Origin: Aspidiotus rigidus
Taxonomy: Eukaryota > Arthropoda > Insecta > Hemiptera > Diaspididae
NCBI GenBank assembly: GCA_035079385.1
Contig: JAVHKY010000026.1
Span: 1,054,001 to 1,118,000, forward strand
DNA: 64,000 nt
Reading direction: 5' to 3'
Shown here: one piece after another, positions 13,100-26,400 of the stretch
Position numbering within the stretch: the stretch's first letter is position 1
How the letters are laid out: each line of letters starts with the position of its first letter
Made by a program: the position numbers and the translations under genes
The notes under the pieces: model-generated
What the model was told of the DNA's origin: nothing
What the model saw: only the letters and a program-made list of their open reading frames with translations
Databases searched by the model: none

Positions 13100-14300
13100 T
13101 GATATACGTACCTATGATTAGATAAACCAGAAGAAGTTCAGGAGGATTCAATATTTGAATGAATAGATTGCAACCTTTTGTGGAACATTGTGTTTTGATG
13201 ATATTACTTATTATCATAGTTCTAGAAAATTGATGAACCCTTGTTTGAAGGGTATTGAATTTGAGTCCTTTAATTTGATGATTTGCAAAAATGAACTGCC
13301 TTTTATCAACTCTTCAGATTTTCTCTGAATTCATTATTCTGAAACCAAAATTTGATCCATAATAAAAAAAATTTGTCATTATCACTTGAAACTTGCACTC
13401 TGCCTAGTTCCTAAGAACCTAGATACAATCTCATTCCATGTGAGGTTATACTGTAGATTAAGAAAAGAAAGTTCAGAAAGATTCAATAGGCTACTTTTTG
13501 AATGAATTATTTGCAATATTTAAGAACATTGTGTTTTGATAATGTTATCATAGTTTCCAAAAATGTTTGAAGAGTAGCTATTGAATTAGAATCCTTCAAC
13601 ATGATGTTCTTGCAGAATTTGACATCAAGGTTTCTCTCATTATTTGTTCACTGCACCTTTCATCGACTTTTTTTGTTTTCTTCTAAATTTCTTCCAAGTT
13701 CATTTAAAATATTATATCCTAAAACGTATGATTCAAAGTATCGCAGAAATTAGGGTTTTGAAATCAAAATTCAATTCATAAATTATGTGTACCTATAACA
13801 AAATTCTTCAGCTTCATCGTGTAAAACTTGCAATTTCACCAGCTCCTAAGGACCTGGAGGTATTCTCATTCCATTTATGGGGATATTGAAGTTGTTCTGA
13901 ATTCCTGACTGAGTGATGAATACAGAACTACTTCAATATTTACTCTCTATTGTAGGTGCATATGTGATAAGAATACCCTTAGGTACTCACAGCTTACAGC
14001 CCATCTCGGCATCTTCCAAATTGAAAATGAATGATATCATATACCCAATTAGATGAAAGTTCAGAAAGATCTTAGTGGACACTCTTTTAATAAAATATAA
14101 TCTGCAATCTTCTAAAACATTGTATTTTGATGGCGCTATTATTGTCACAGTTCAAGAAAATTACTAAATACTTTTTTTAGGTCCATACAGTCCATATCAT
14201 GTTTAGAACAAATGATGTACCTATAATTAGATAAACTGAAAAAAGTTGAGAAAGATGGAACTTCCAAACATTGCTGATTACTTGTTTGAAGAATATTGAA
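13100..14300. repeat. Diverged dispersed/tandem repeat copies
   Basis: At least three related segments at about 13,130-13,250, 13,460-13,570 and 14,050-14,180, each with 'aagttcag.aagat' followed by a 'tgcaa.c.tt' block and 'acattgt.ttttgat'. A partial fourth lies near 14,230. They are strongly diverged, with no open frame and no clear boundaries. Confidence 0.6.
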
Positions 14301-16886
14301 TTCATACCCTACAATCTTGTGTTTAGCCTATACTGCCTGTCTCTTACCATATTATATAGAGTTCTTGTTGAATTGGGTAGCAATTAAGACTCCTCTCAGT
14401 ATTTATACTTTTTTTACTTTCTTGTAAATTCATTCATCATACAGTTAACATATAAGCAGGATAGGTAATTGCAGAAATATGATTTTGAAATCAAAATTTG
14501 ATTTATAAAACGTAGGCTTACAAACACACATACATGATGAGAATCATACTTGTTGCTTTTTACAGCCATGTTTTTGACACCCTGATAACAAAATTTACTT
14601 GTAAATCTTATCAGTAAACGCAGTGTATGCTGTAGGCTTCTAATACTTGTGACCAAAGATGAGAAAAGGGACTTAAGTGGGCAAAAAATTGGTTTGTGAA
14701 AGAGCGTGAAAAATTATTGAAAGAACTATCATAAATAGGAACCTAGATTTTTCACCCACTAAGGTTTCTTCTTTCATCCTTAATCACACTTCTATCAGTA
14801 ATCATTAACAAATTAGATGGTATCTCTAATAACTTGTTAGATACTGTTATTGTGTAGCAGGAATCTTTGCTCCTTCAAATTTTTTGGTTGCCTACCAATT
14901 CTTTTATGAAGTGAGATACCATCAGCTCTTTGGAGATAAAATTTCTTGAATCAAAAGAGGAGATTCATTGTATTTTTTTTTTTTTCTTCGGGGAAATTGG
15001 GGAGAGTGAAATTTGAATCCTTTTGAGCTATGGATCAACGTGTGAACGTCAATACGGTGCCGATATGTACAATTGTTCTATAATTATGCTGTAGAGAGGT
15101 GGATAAAAGGCGTTTATTTAATATTGTCTCTTGGATCTTATCTGGTTTTGCCAGTGTTGACCTCATTCCCATCGATTTTGTCTCGGAAAATTAATTTCTA
15201 GTCGACAATTGTTTATGTTTGTTTTTAGCTTAGGGACTGGATTTGAATTTGAATTTTATGTAGGTATTCTAAAACTTGAATAAATCAAGTAAAAGAGAAA
15301 TATTTCAAAAATCTGCTAATCAAGGAAAATTGGAGATTCTCCAATGTCTTTAATTACTGATTGCACCTACTGTGATTTTTTTTCAATATATAACAAATTT
15401 TATCGAAATCTCAGCTTGAAGGAACAAATTGTGAGTCAGGTCGTATTGAACTATAAATTATTTTTTCCGACAATTATACGCGGGGATGACGTTATTTTGG
15501 TTGAAAATCTCGTTGAGATCTGAGAACGAAAGAAGGAAGTGTTATTAGATACTAATTAGGTTTGCATCGAAGAAACACGCAATTTTTCTAGAATATTGGA
15601 CAATGTTAGGTTTACTTTATAACTTGTAGACAATAGTCCTCAACGGACTTCAATATTGTAATTTTTTTCCCCCCATTTTTCGCGCCTTTAATGGGCATTA
15701 AATATAAAACTTCGAATGCCATTTCCATCAATATTAAATTTTTCCTTTTTGGGCAGTGTAATTTTCTTATATGTAATCAAGTAACCCTGGTCATTTTCCC
15801 CCTTGAACTGCGGTTCAGATAATATTATTATTCTTTATTGTTACAACTCGTGAATACTCGTCATCTTAACATTTGATAAGCGATTTGATCTTTTTTTCTT
15901 TTTCCTTCGTATATTGCCAATCTGGATCTCGTGTATTATACGTACGATAAAGTGTAGAAATTAATTTAATAAGGTTTTTTTTTTTTAAGAAGTAACGATG
16001 CTGTCGAGGAGAAAAAGATAATTTTGTCTTTATCGTAATTACTCTCAGATAAGTTTAGATAATTTTTTAACAAATGGTAATCTAATTGCTGAAAGTATGT
16101 CATTTTTCAGTATTCACATGCGAAAGTCACGTCATCCGAGCAATATTGTATAATTTTATTGTAAACTGTTGCTTCGGTCGCATAATTATTATGCTCGAAT
16201 ACTTTCATTTTGATAATGCTCATCGTCGATAAGAATTTAATGCCAAATGTTTCTTGCCTTTAACGAGAATATTTTTGTTTATGATCTTTGTGTTCGCGTG
16301 GACGCGTATTTAAAAAATTATTTAATGTAAATTTGTACCGACTTTATTTTAATGTTACCTTTCTACCATATATTCTACAAAACACTTATTTTTAGTATCC
16401 CGTTCATTTCTTTTCTTTCGTTCTACAGGATTATTTTTGGTACCGTCGCTGCAAGCTTCAGTTCACGATATTTTTGAAAAATAATCCTGCAGACAATGAA
16501 CGTATCTCCGAAACGATTTTTAAAATCGTTCAAATAGAAAAACATTACTTTTGCACCTTTTTTTTTTTTTTTTTTTTGTACTAGTTACAATATTCTCTGT
16601 CGATATCTGTTTTTCATTTATGTATTGTATATACGTAATAAGCGTTTATTATTTCTATTAAATTTATACTTTTTTCCCCATGTAATAGTTCAAATTTAAT
16701 TTTTATTTGTTAAGAAAAGAGAGAAAATATTATAATTTTTCTCGTCGAAAACGTACGGACTTGATTTATTTTTAAATTTAAGCGTTATACGTTTGTAGAT
16801 TTTTCTTTATTTACGAATTACTATGTAAATTCGTTTGAATAAAAAAAAGAGATCGAATTCAAAAGATATATTGTTTTTTTCTTTTT
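14300..16886. other. AT-rich intergenic region and probable bdl 3' UTR
   Basis: No coding signal seen on either strand. The right end is likely the bdl 3' UTR: on the minus strand an AATAAA (plus-strand TTTATT at 16,806-16,811) lies about 76 nt beyond the bdl stop codon, and further TTTATT motifs occur near 16,700 and 16,763. Confidence 0.4.
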
Positions 16887-17425
16887 TCAAGCAGTCATTC
16901 GACTAGGTTTTATACAATACCATAGCAAAGACAGAACGACGGTGATGGAAAATGCTCCTCCAATCACTCCGATTAACAACGGTTTTTTAATAGGAAACGC
17001 TGGAACGTGATAAATGTATTTTTGACTGGGGGCTTCGTAGTCGTTGGTCGACATGGCCAGTACTTGGAATTTGTAAATTTTTTGTTCCTCCAAATTGCGT
17101 ACTGAAATATTGTAAACAGTGATTATCGCTCATATTATCTAGCCGTACTGGATTTGTTCGAAATTACCTATTGCGGAATCGCTGTTTGTTTCGATCACAC
17201 CTATCCTGTCTTCTATCGGCATTTTCGACCATATGACGGTGTAATATCGTAACATTTCGGCCCCATGTTTAGGAGGTTTCCATGTAAGCTTATAGCCTCC
17301 TTCGACTACTTCGATGTAGAGATCTGTAGGAGGTCCTATTTGCTGATATAAACCTACTGGACTACGAAATTCGCGATCTAATTCACCTTCAACTTCTTCA
17401 GCCAAGTTAATCGTTGATTCTTCTC
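16887..17425 (-). CDS. bdl: bdl exons 9-10 (second FN3, transmembrane helix, stop)
   Basis: Exon 9 (17,425-17,168) begins after acceptor 'ttctttgtag' with an acidic linker (EESTINLAEEVEGEL) and the first half of the second FN3 domain. Exon 10 (17,101-16,887) supplies the second half, a single membrane helix and the end 'CIKPSRMTA' before TGA. These exons lie 6.87 kb from exon 8. The very short tail lacks any visible PDZ-binding or signalling motif, so either this receptor signals through partners or a longer tail comes from an alternative exon I do not see. Confidence 0.85.
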
Positions 17426-20400
17426 CTACAAAGAACGAAATGTAGGTGCACATCATTTGTATTAGAAAAAAACGACGGCTTCCTTAACGAAGTTAAGCGA
17501 GGAACGCAGGGAACCTGTTTTATGAGTCATATGGGGTTTGGTATTGAGAATTCAAGGAAGCCTAGACCTAGATGAAGCTAGTATAAAGAGGGCCTACACC
17601 TACTATAAGCCTAGTATAATATGGTTTGAGAGTCTAAATTTTTCTCGAATCTCCAGCTATATATTTTAGGAGGGGGACTTGAAAAAATTCTGATTTTTGA
17701 GCTATATATGATAGAAGAGGGACTTGGAAAAATTCCTATCATACATGGGTCGAGAGTCGAAATTTTTCTGTTTTTTGTTAGATGGCACACGGCAAATTTC
17801 TCAAAAAGCCCCCCATAGAACAGGTTCCCTGTTAATATAGCTTTCAACAGCCTACAACAATAGAGTCTACTACTGAATGATATTATAAGTAAGTATGGGT
17901 TGCGTGAGTGAATCAAAAAGGGTAAAAATGGAATCTGAACATGATACCTGCAGAGAATTGCTAGTTCGTACCCTTTTAATCCTATATTTTATTGTGTGTT
18001 TGTGTGAGTGTGTCAGCAACCTGTCTGTGTAAAATATGCTATTTTCCAATTGAATAGATGAATCAACTCATTGGTCATTACTACGTTTTATCCTCAGAAT
18101 AAGGTATCATGTCCATTTTCACCTTTTAAAAAGCATATTTTACACATACAGGTTGCTGACACACTCACACAAGTACACAACAAAATATTACTTTCAACAG
18201 CCTGCAACAATAGAGTCTACTACTGAATGATATTATAAGTAAGTATGGGTTGCGTGAGTGAATCAAAAAAGTTAAAATTGAATCTAAACTTGATACCTGC
18301 AGAGAATGGTTAGTTCATACCCTTTTAATCCCATATTTATTGTGTGCTTGTGTGGGTGTGTCAGCAGCCTGTATGTGTAAAATATGCTTTTTAAAAGGTG
18401 AAAATGGACATAATACCTTTTAAACTCTAAAGTTAAAAACGGTAGATTTAACTATCGAAGTGGAGAAAAACGTTAAATAGCATATTTTACACAGACAGGT
18501 TGCTGACACACTCACACAAACACACAATAAAATATAGGATTAAAAGGGTACGAACTAACAATTCTCTGCAGGTATCATGTTCAGATTCAATTTTTACCCT
18601 TTTTGATTCACTCACGCAACCCATACTTACTTATAATATCATTCAGTAGTAGACTCTATTGTTGTAGGCTGTTGAAAGCTATATTAACAGGGAACCTGTT
18701 CTATGGGGGGCTTTTTGAGAAATTTGCCGTGTGCCATCTAACAAAAAACAGAAAAATTTCAACTCTCGACCCATGTACGACAGGAATTTTTCTACGTCCC
18801 CCTCCTGTATATAGCTCGAGAGTCGAAATTTTTCCAAGTCCCCCTCCTTTCATATATAGCTCGAGAGTCAAAAGTTTTCCAAGTCCCTCTTCTATCATAT
18901 ATAGCTTCAGATTCGAAATTTTTTCTAAGTCCCTCTCCAATCATATATGGCGCGAGAGTCGAAATTTTTCCAAGTCCCCCTCCTATCATATATAGCTCGA
19001 GTCGAAATTTTTCTAAGTTTTTCGCTGGACGGCAGACGGGGCACGGCGCACGCCAGATTTCTCAAATAGCCCCCCATAAAACAGGTTCCCTGTTAAAAAA
19101 AACTCACAGCCTACTTCGTTAGCTACTCGGGGTTGCCTACATGAGGCATTGGGGTTTCTTTGTTTATACTTTTCCTAAATAACTATTAAATTTTGTTCCT
19201 CATCACCTTGGGAGTTTAAGCTCAAAAATCCAAATATTTCTAGTTCCCCCTATCAGATACAGCTCAACATACGAGTTTTTTCCAAGTCCGTTTCCCATCA
19301 TAGTTTAAAAGTCGGTCAGGTACGCCATGCAATCCGGACGTTCCGGACCACAATACGGTCGATCCAGGATGCAACCTGGACAATGCAGGCTACAATCCAG
19401 ACAATCCAGTCTGCAATCCGGACAATCCAAGCTGCAATCTGGATGATCCGGTCTGCAATCCACCCAACCTGGGCTGCAATGCGGTCGATCCGGGCCACAA
19501 TTTGGACAATCCGGGCTGCGATGCGGTTGATCCGGGCTGCAATCCGGACGATCTGGTCTGCAATTTGGACAATCTGGTCTGCAATTAAGACGATCCGGTC
19601 TGCGATTTGGACAACCCGGGCCTGCAATGCGGTTAATCTGGGCTGCAGTCCGGATGATCTGGGGTGCAATCCTGATGATCCGGGCTGCAATCCGGACAAT
19701 CCGGGCTACAATCCGTACATTCCGGGCCACAGTGCAAACGATCCCGGCTGCAATCCGGACGATCCGGGCTACAATCTGGACAATCCGGGCTACGATCCGG
19801 ACGTTCCAAGCCACAATTTGGACAATCCGGGCTAAAATTAGATCGATCCAGTCTGCGATTTGGACGATCCGGGCTGCAATGCGGTTGATCCGGGCTGCAA
19901 TCCGGACGATCTGGCCTGCAATCCGTACGATCCGGGCTACAATCCGGACGTTCCGGGCCACAATTTGGACAATCCGGGCTGCGATGCGGTTGATCCGGGC
20001 TGCAATCCGGACGATCTGGTCTGCAATTTGGACAATCTGGTCTGCGATTCAGACAATCCGGTCTGCAATTTGGAAAACCGGGCCTGCAATGCGGTTAATC
20101 CGGGCTGCAGTCCGGACAATCCGAGGTGCAATCCTGATGATCCGGGCTGCAATCCGGGCGATCCGGACAATCCAGACGTTCCGGGCCACAATTTGGACAA
20201 TCTGGGCTGAAATGAGATTGATCCAGTCTGCAATTTGGACGATCCGGGCTGCAATCCGGACGATTTGGTCTGCAATTTGGACGATCCGGTCTGCGATCCG
20301 GACCATCCGGGCTATAATCCGGACATTCCGGGCCACAATGTGAACGATCCCGGCTGCAATTTGTTCGATCCGGGCTGCGATCTGGACAATGCAGGCTACA

Positions 20401-23400
20401 ATCCAGACAATCCAGTCTGCAATACGGTCGATCCGGTTTGCATTCCGGACAATCCGGACGATCTGGTCTGCAATCTGGGCTGCCATGCGGACGATCCGGT
20501 CTGCAATCCGGACAGTCTGGGCTACAATCCAGACAATCTGGGCTGCAATGCAGTCACTTTGGGCTGCAATCTGGACGGTCTGGTCTGCAATCCGGACAAT
20601 CCGGGCCACATGTTGGACAATCTGTGCTGCAAAGCGGACAATCCGGACTACAAGTTGGATAATCTGGACTGCAATGTGGTTGATCCAGTCTACGATCCGG
20701 TCGATCCTGGCTGCAATGCAATCAATCCGGTCTTCAATCCGGACAATCCAAACTGCAATGCAGTCGACCCAGTTTGCAATTTGTACAATCTGGACTACAA
20801 TCCTGACTATCCAGGCTACAAGCCAGACAATCCGGTCTGCAATCTGGACAATCCAGTTTGCAATTTGGACAATCCAGGGACAATCCAGGCTACAACCTGG
20901 AATATCCGGGCTGCAGTACGGTCAATCCGGTCTGCGATCCGGATGATCGGGGCTACAAAACATTCGATCCGGGCTGCAATCCGGACGTTCCGGACCACAA
21001 TACGGTCGATCCAGGATGCAACCTAGACAATGCAGGCTACAATCCAGACAATCCAGTCTGCAATCTGGACAATCCAAGCTGCAATCTGGATGATCCGGTC
21101 TGCAATCCACCCAACCTGGGCTGCAATGCGGTCGATCTGGTCTACGAACCGGACGACCCGGGCTGCGATGCGGTCGATCCGGGGCACAATTTGGACGATC
21201 CGGGCTGCGATGCGGTTGATCCGGGCTGCAATCCGGATGATCTGGTCTGCAATTTGAACGATCTAGTCTCTGATTGAGACGATCTGGTCTGCAATTTAGA
21301 CAACCCGGGCCTGCAATGCGGTTAATCCGGGCTGCAGTCCGGACGATCAGAAGTGCAAATTGGGCGATCCGGACAATCCGGGCTATAATCCGGACATTCC
21401 GGGCCACAATGCAAACGATCCTGGGTGCAATCCGGACGATCCGGCCTGTAATCCTTACGATCCGGGCTACAATCTGGACAATCCGGATGTTCCGAGCCAC
21501 AATTTGGACCATCCGGGCTGAAATGAGATCGATCCGGTCTGCAATTTGGACAATCCGGGCTGCAATCCGGACGATCTGGTCTGCAATTTTGACGATCCGT
21601 TCTGCGATTCAGACAATCCGGGCCGCAATCCGGACGATCTGGCCTGCAATCCTTACAATCCGGGCTACAATCTGGACAATCCGGGCTACAATCCGGATGT
21701 TCCAGGCCACAATTTGGACAATCCGGGCTGAAATGAGATTGATCCGGTCTGCAATTTGGACGATCCGGGCTGCAATTTCGACGATCTGGTCTGCGATTCA
21801 GACAAGCCGGTCACAATTTGGACGATCCGGTCTGCAATCTGGACCACGCGGGGCTGCAATGCAGTTGATCCGGGCGATCCGGACAATCCGGGCTATAATC
21901 CGGACATTCCGGGCCACAATGCGAACGATCCCGGCTGCAATTCGGTCGATCTGGGCTGCGATCCGGACAATGCAGGCTACAATCCAGACAATCTGGGCTG
22001 CTATGCAGTCAATTTGGGCTGCAATATACAATGCAGTTTGCAAGATCTGGGCTGCAATCCGGACATTCCGGACCCCATTGCGGTCGATCCGGGCTGCAAT
22101 CCGGACAATGCAGGCTACAATCCAGACAATCCATTCTGCAATGTGGTCGATCCAGTTTGCATTCCGGACAATCCGGACGATCCGGTCTGCAATCTGGGCT
22201 GCCATGCGGTCGATCCAGTCCGCAATCCGGACAGTCTGGGCTACAATCCAGATAGTCTGGGCTGCAATGCAGTCACTTTGGGCTGCAATCTGGACGGTCT
22301 GGTCTACAATCCGGACAATCCGGGCCACATGTTGGACAATCTGTGCTGCAAAGCGGACAATCCGGACTACAAGTTGGATAATCTGGACTGCAATGTGGTT
22401 GATCCAGTCTACGATCCGGTCGATCCTGGCTGCAATGCAATCAATCCGGTCTTCAATCCGGACAATCCAGGCTGCAATGCAGTCGACCCAGTTTGCAATT
22501 TGTACAATCTGGACTACAATCCTGACTATCCAGGCTACAAGCCAGACAATCCGGGCTACAACCTGGACAAACTGGGCTACAGTGCGGACAATCTGGGTGA
22601 CATTCCAGATGATCAGGGCTGCATTGCGGTCTATCAGGCAGAAATTTGGTCGTTCTGGTCGATGTGGGCTACAATCCGGACGATCTGGGCTACAATGCAG
22701 TCGATCCGGGCTGCAATCTGGACAATGCAGGCTACCAGGTAGACAGTACAGGCGGCAATGCAGTTGATTTGGTCTGCAATACATACAATCTAGGCTGCAA
22801 TCTGGATGATCCAGACAATCCTGGCTACAATCCGGAATATCCGGGCTGCAATGCGGTCAATCCGGCCGATCCGGGACACAATCTGTACAATCCAGGATGC
22901 AATGCGGTCAATCTGGGCTACAATCTGGACAATCCAGGCAGCAATGTGGTCAATCCGGTCTGCAATCCAGTCGATCTAGGCTGCAATCCAGACAATCTGG
23001 GCTGCAATCCGGACAATCCGGCCGATCCTGGCTACAATGCGGTGGATCCGGGCTGCAATCCGGACAATCAAGGCAGCAATGTGGTCGATCCTGTCTGCGA
23101 TCCGGTCAATCCGGGCTGCTATATGGACAATCCAGTCTGCAATCTGGGCAATCTGGGCTACAATCCAGAAAAACCTGGGCTGCAATCCGGGTGATCCAGA
23201 CTGCAATGTGGACAAGCCAGGGCGCACTCTGGATGATCCGTTCAATCCAGACCACTATCCGGACAACCAGGGCTGCAATGCGGTCAACCTGGGCTGTGAT
23301 CCAGACAATCCAGTCTGCAATCCGGACAATCTGGCCTACAATCTGGACAATCCAGGCTGCAATGCGTTCCATTGGGGCTGCAATCTGGACAATGCAGCCA

Positions 23401-26400
23401 ATCCTGGCTACAATCCGGACACTCTGGACTGCAGTGCGGTCAAACTGGGTTGCAATCCGGACAATCCTGTCTGCAATTCTGACGATCCGGGCTACAATCC
23501 GGATGTTCTGTGCTGCAACGCGGTCGGTCCGGACAATCTGGGCTGCAATGTGGTCAATCCTGGCTACAATCCAGACAATTTGGTCTGCAAGCCAGACAAT
23601 CCAAGCCACAATCTTTTGGATCCAGGCTACAAGACGGACAATCCGGGCTGCAATCCAGTCAATCCTGGTTACAATGAGGACAATCCGGACTGCAATACGG
23701 TCAATTTAGTCTGCAACTCGGATGATCCGGTCTGTAATCCGGACAATCCGGGCTGCAATCCAGACAATCTGGGCTACAATCCAGATGATCTGGGCTGCAA
23801 TGCAGTCACTTTGGGCTGCGATCTGGACGATTTGGTCTGCAATCCGGACAATCCAGGCCACAACCCGGATGATCTGGGCTGCAATGCAGTCGATTTCGGC
23901 TGGGATTTGGACGATCCAGTCTGCAATTCGGACAATATGGTCTACAATCCGGACGATCCAGGCTGCAATCCGAACATCCCAGGTTGCAATTTGGTCGATC
24001 TTGGCTGGTATGCGGATGTTTTGGGCTGTAATCCTCAAAACAAACTTTAAGGCGCATTTACACCAAATGTTTTGTTGTGTTGCGCCGGATCCGATTCCAT
24101 TCGGTTTTATAGAGAATGTTGTGTTGTGTTGTCATGAAAAATGTTCAAACACTCAGTGTAAATGCGCCATATGAACCCTACAAAACCTAAATTTGAGGTA
24201 GTCTTTCTACATATTATTTTTAGTTGTTGGCCTGGCTAATAAGGTTCTCCTATGGGTTTTGCAATCGCTGATAGTTTGGTATTATTGGTTCTCACTTTTT
24301 GTAGTTATTTGGACGGTTTTACTGAACATGCCATCACCCTGTTCATTTTGGCTGAGTACCATGACCTCGTAGGTCTCTCCGGGAGCAAGGTCTTGTATTC
24401 TGGCCTCGTACATTTCATTGTTTAGTTCAATCATCCTCCAGTTTTGCGAATCATTTGACCGATACCTACGAGTGCAGTAAGTGTACGTAAGGTTATAAAC
24501 AAAATACTGATACTGGACATAATCAATTTCTCTGTACTCACCAAACGCTGAATTTCAGTTTTGGTCTCGCGTATCCTGCCAACCATTTAACCGTTACTGA
24601 ATCTTTAGTGACGTCTGCGGTCACGTTATAAGGCGCGTGCGTTTTTACACCCTCCTCGACCAATAATTCAGATTCTGATGTAATGGTGGCCGCTTCGTTT
24701 GTAGCCTTACAGACGTATGTACCACGATCGCTCATCTGAATACCAATGATGGTCAAATTACCCTCCATCACGGACATTCTGTTTTGAGAAATTTCTCCAC
24801 CTTTCTGCAACAAAAACGAATGAATGCGCGAGGACAACTAAGTACGTGATCAACAGTTTTCTAGACATCTTTACCTTCGACCATGTGATTTTAGGTGGCT
24901 CATAATCCTGTCCATCTCTAGCGCCGCAGTGCATAGTTATGGATTCGCCTGCTTTCCTCAGGTAGAGAACATGAGGAGCGATTGAAAATATCGGAGTTTT
25001 TTGAACAACAACTTGCATTCGCGGGGACGCGCCATTTGTCCCGAGATCATTGTACGGCGTGCAAGTGTACTCACCGGCGTGAGAGTCGTCCACCTGTGGG
25101 AAATAAATCACAAAGTGAAAATATTTTCAAAGCGAGCGCAACCTTATAATTTTCTTAGAGAATCGGAGAAGTAGAGAAGTCTGCAGAAAGGAGTTGTTTC
25201 CACAGTCCAGATTTTTTTTTTGACTTTCCTTGACTAGATCATATTTTTTATAGCTCAAGGGTCGAAATTTTTGAAGTCCCCCCTCCTCTCCGTGACGTCA
25301 TCAATTTCGGGCGCGGAAAATTTCCTGAAAGTACCGCCAACAAAATGGATAGAGGGTTCCCGGCTAAAACTAAAAATTGAGAGACGTTCCGCCCCCCTCC
25401 CACGGTGGTAGCGGCGTAAGCTAATTTGCCTGGGCTAAGTCGTTGAGACGTGTACTAGCGTACAGTTCTACCAATGCAAAGTGCACAGAAACTTTCCTCC
25501 CCGCTACTGATACGTGTTTTACCTTGCCAAAGTAAAGCGATCCGTTTTTTCTAGCAAACACTCCAGGAACGTTGTACGCGTCAAAGAGGAAACCATCTTT
25601 TTCCCAACGTATTTTGGTTATTTCCGGGTTTGCTTTGTAGAAGCAATCCAACATACCAGGTTTGCCAAAAGGTAGGAACACACGTTTTGGTGCATATATC
25701 ACCTTCGCTTTATCTGCAGGAAAATTAAGAAAATTATTATTCAATTCATGGACATTTCTACAATTATAAGTCAATAAACTGAATAGTGGCAAAGTTGCGT
25801 AAGTGCAATTAAACACAAAAGGTGACAACGATCATTAATTCACCAGTGTCCTATTGTTGCAAAAATCAAATAAACAAACGAGAAGTTTTATATTCAAGTT
25901 ACTTCAAGGAGATTGAGAGCTGAAACATTGTCAAAAGGTTGAAGTAAAAACTTATCAGATTTTTCGCATCAAAGTTTTGATATATTTCATATCTTCAGTC
26001 TCACCTTACTCCAATTTGAAAATCTACGAGAACACCTGCCATCTCCCCCTTTATTTTTTTTTATCTTGGGATTAGGAACAAAATTAATCGGAGCCTCTTT
26101 TCTGGACTTTACGTTTGTGTATCATAAATAGACCCTAAAGGCTTCAATATCGAAATTTTTATAATTTTGAGCTGTAATCCCCAACAGAGGCAGGAGTCGG
26201 AGGAATTTCGAATTTCCATTTTATAGACTCAGCTTTGTGGTCTGACGGCATTGGAGAAATTTGGAAAAATTTGCGAAGTCATCATAGGATTTTAACAGGA
26301 AAGTAGAAGGGAGAAACTAGACGACTTTTTCCCTACTTAAATGTACAATGATTGCATTCTGGTTCCCCTGCCATAAGATCGTCAGGCGAACAAATATACA

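Noticed and set aside
19627..22767. Long open frames (238, 263, 497 and 328 codons) on both strands
   Set aside because: They fall in the 21 bp minisatellite. Several overlapping frames are open at once because the unit is a multiple of three, with no splice context or unique domain.
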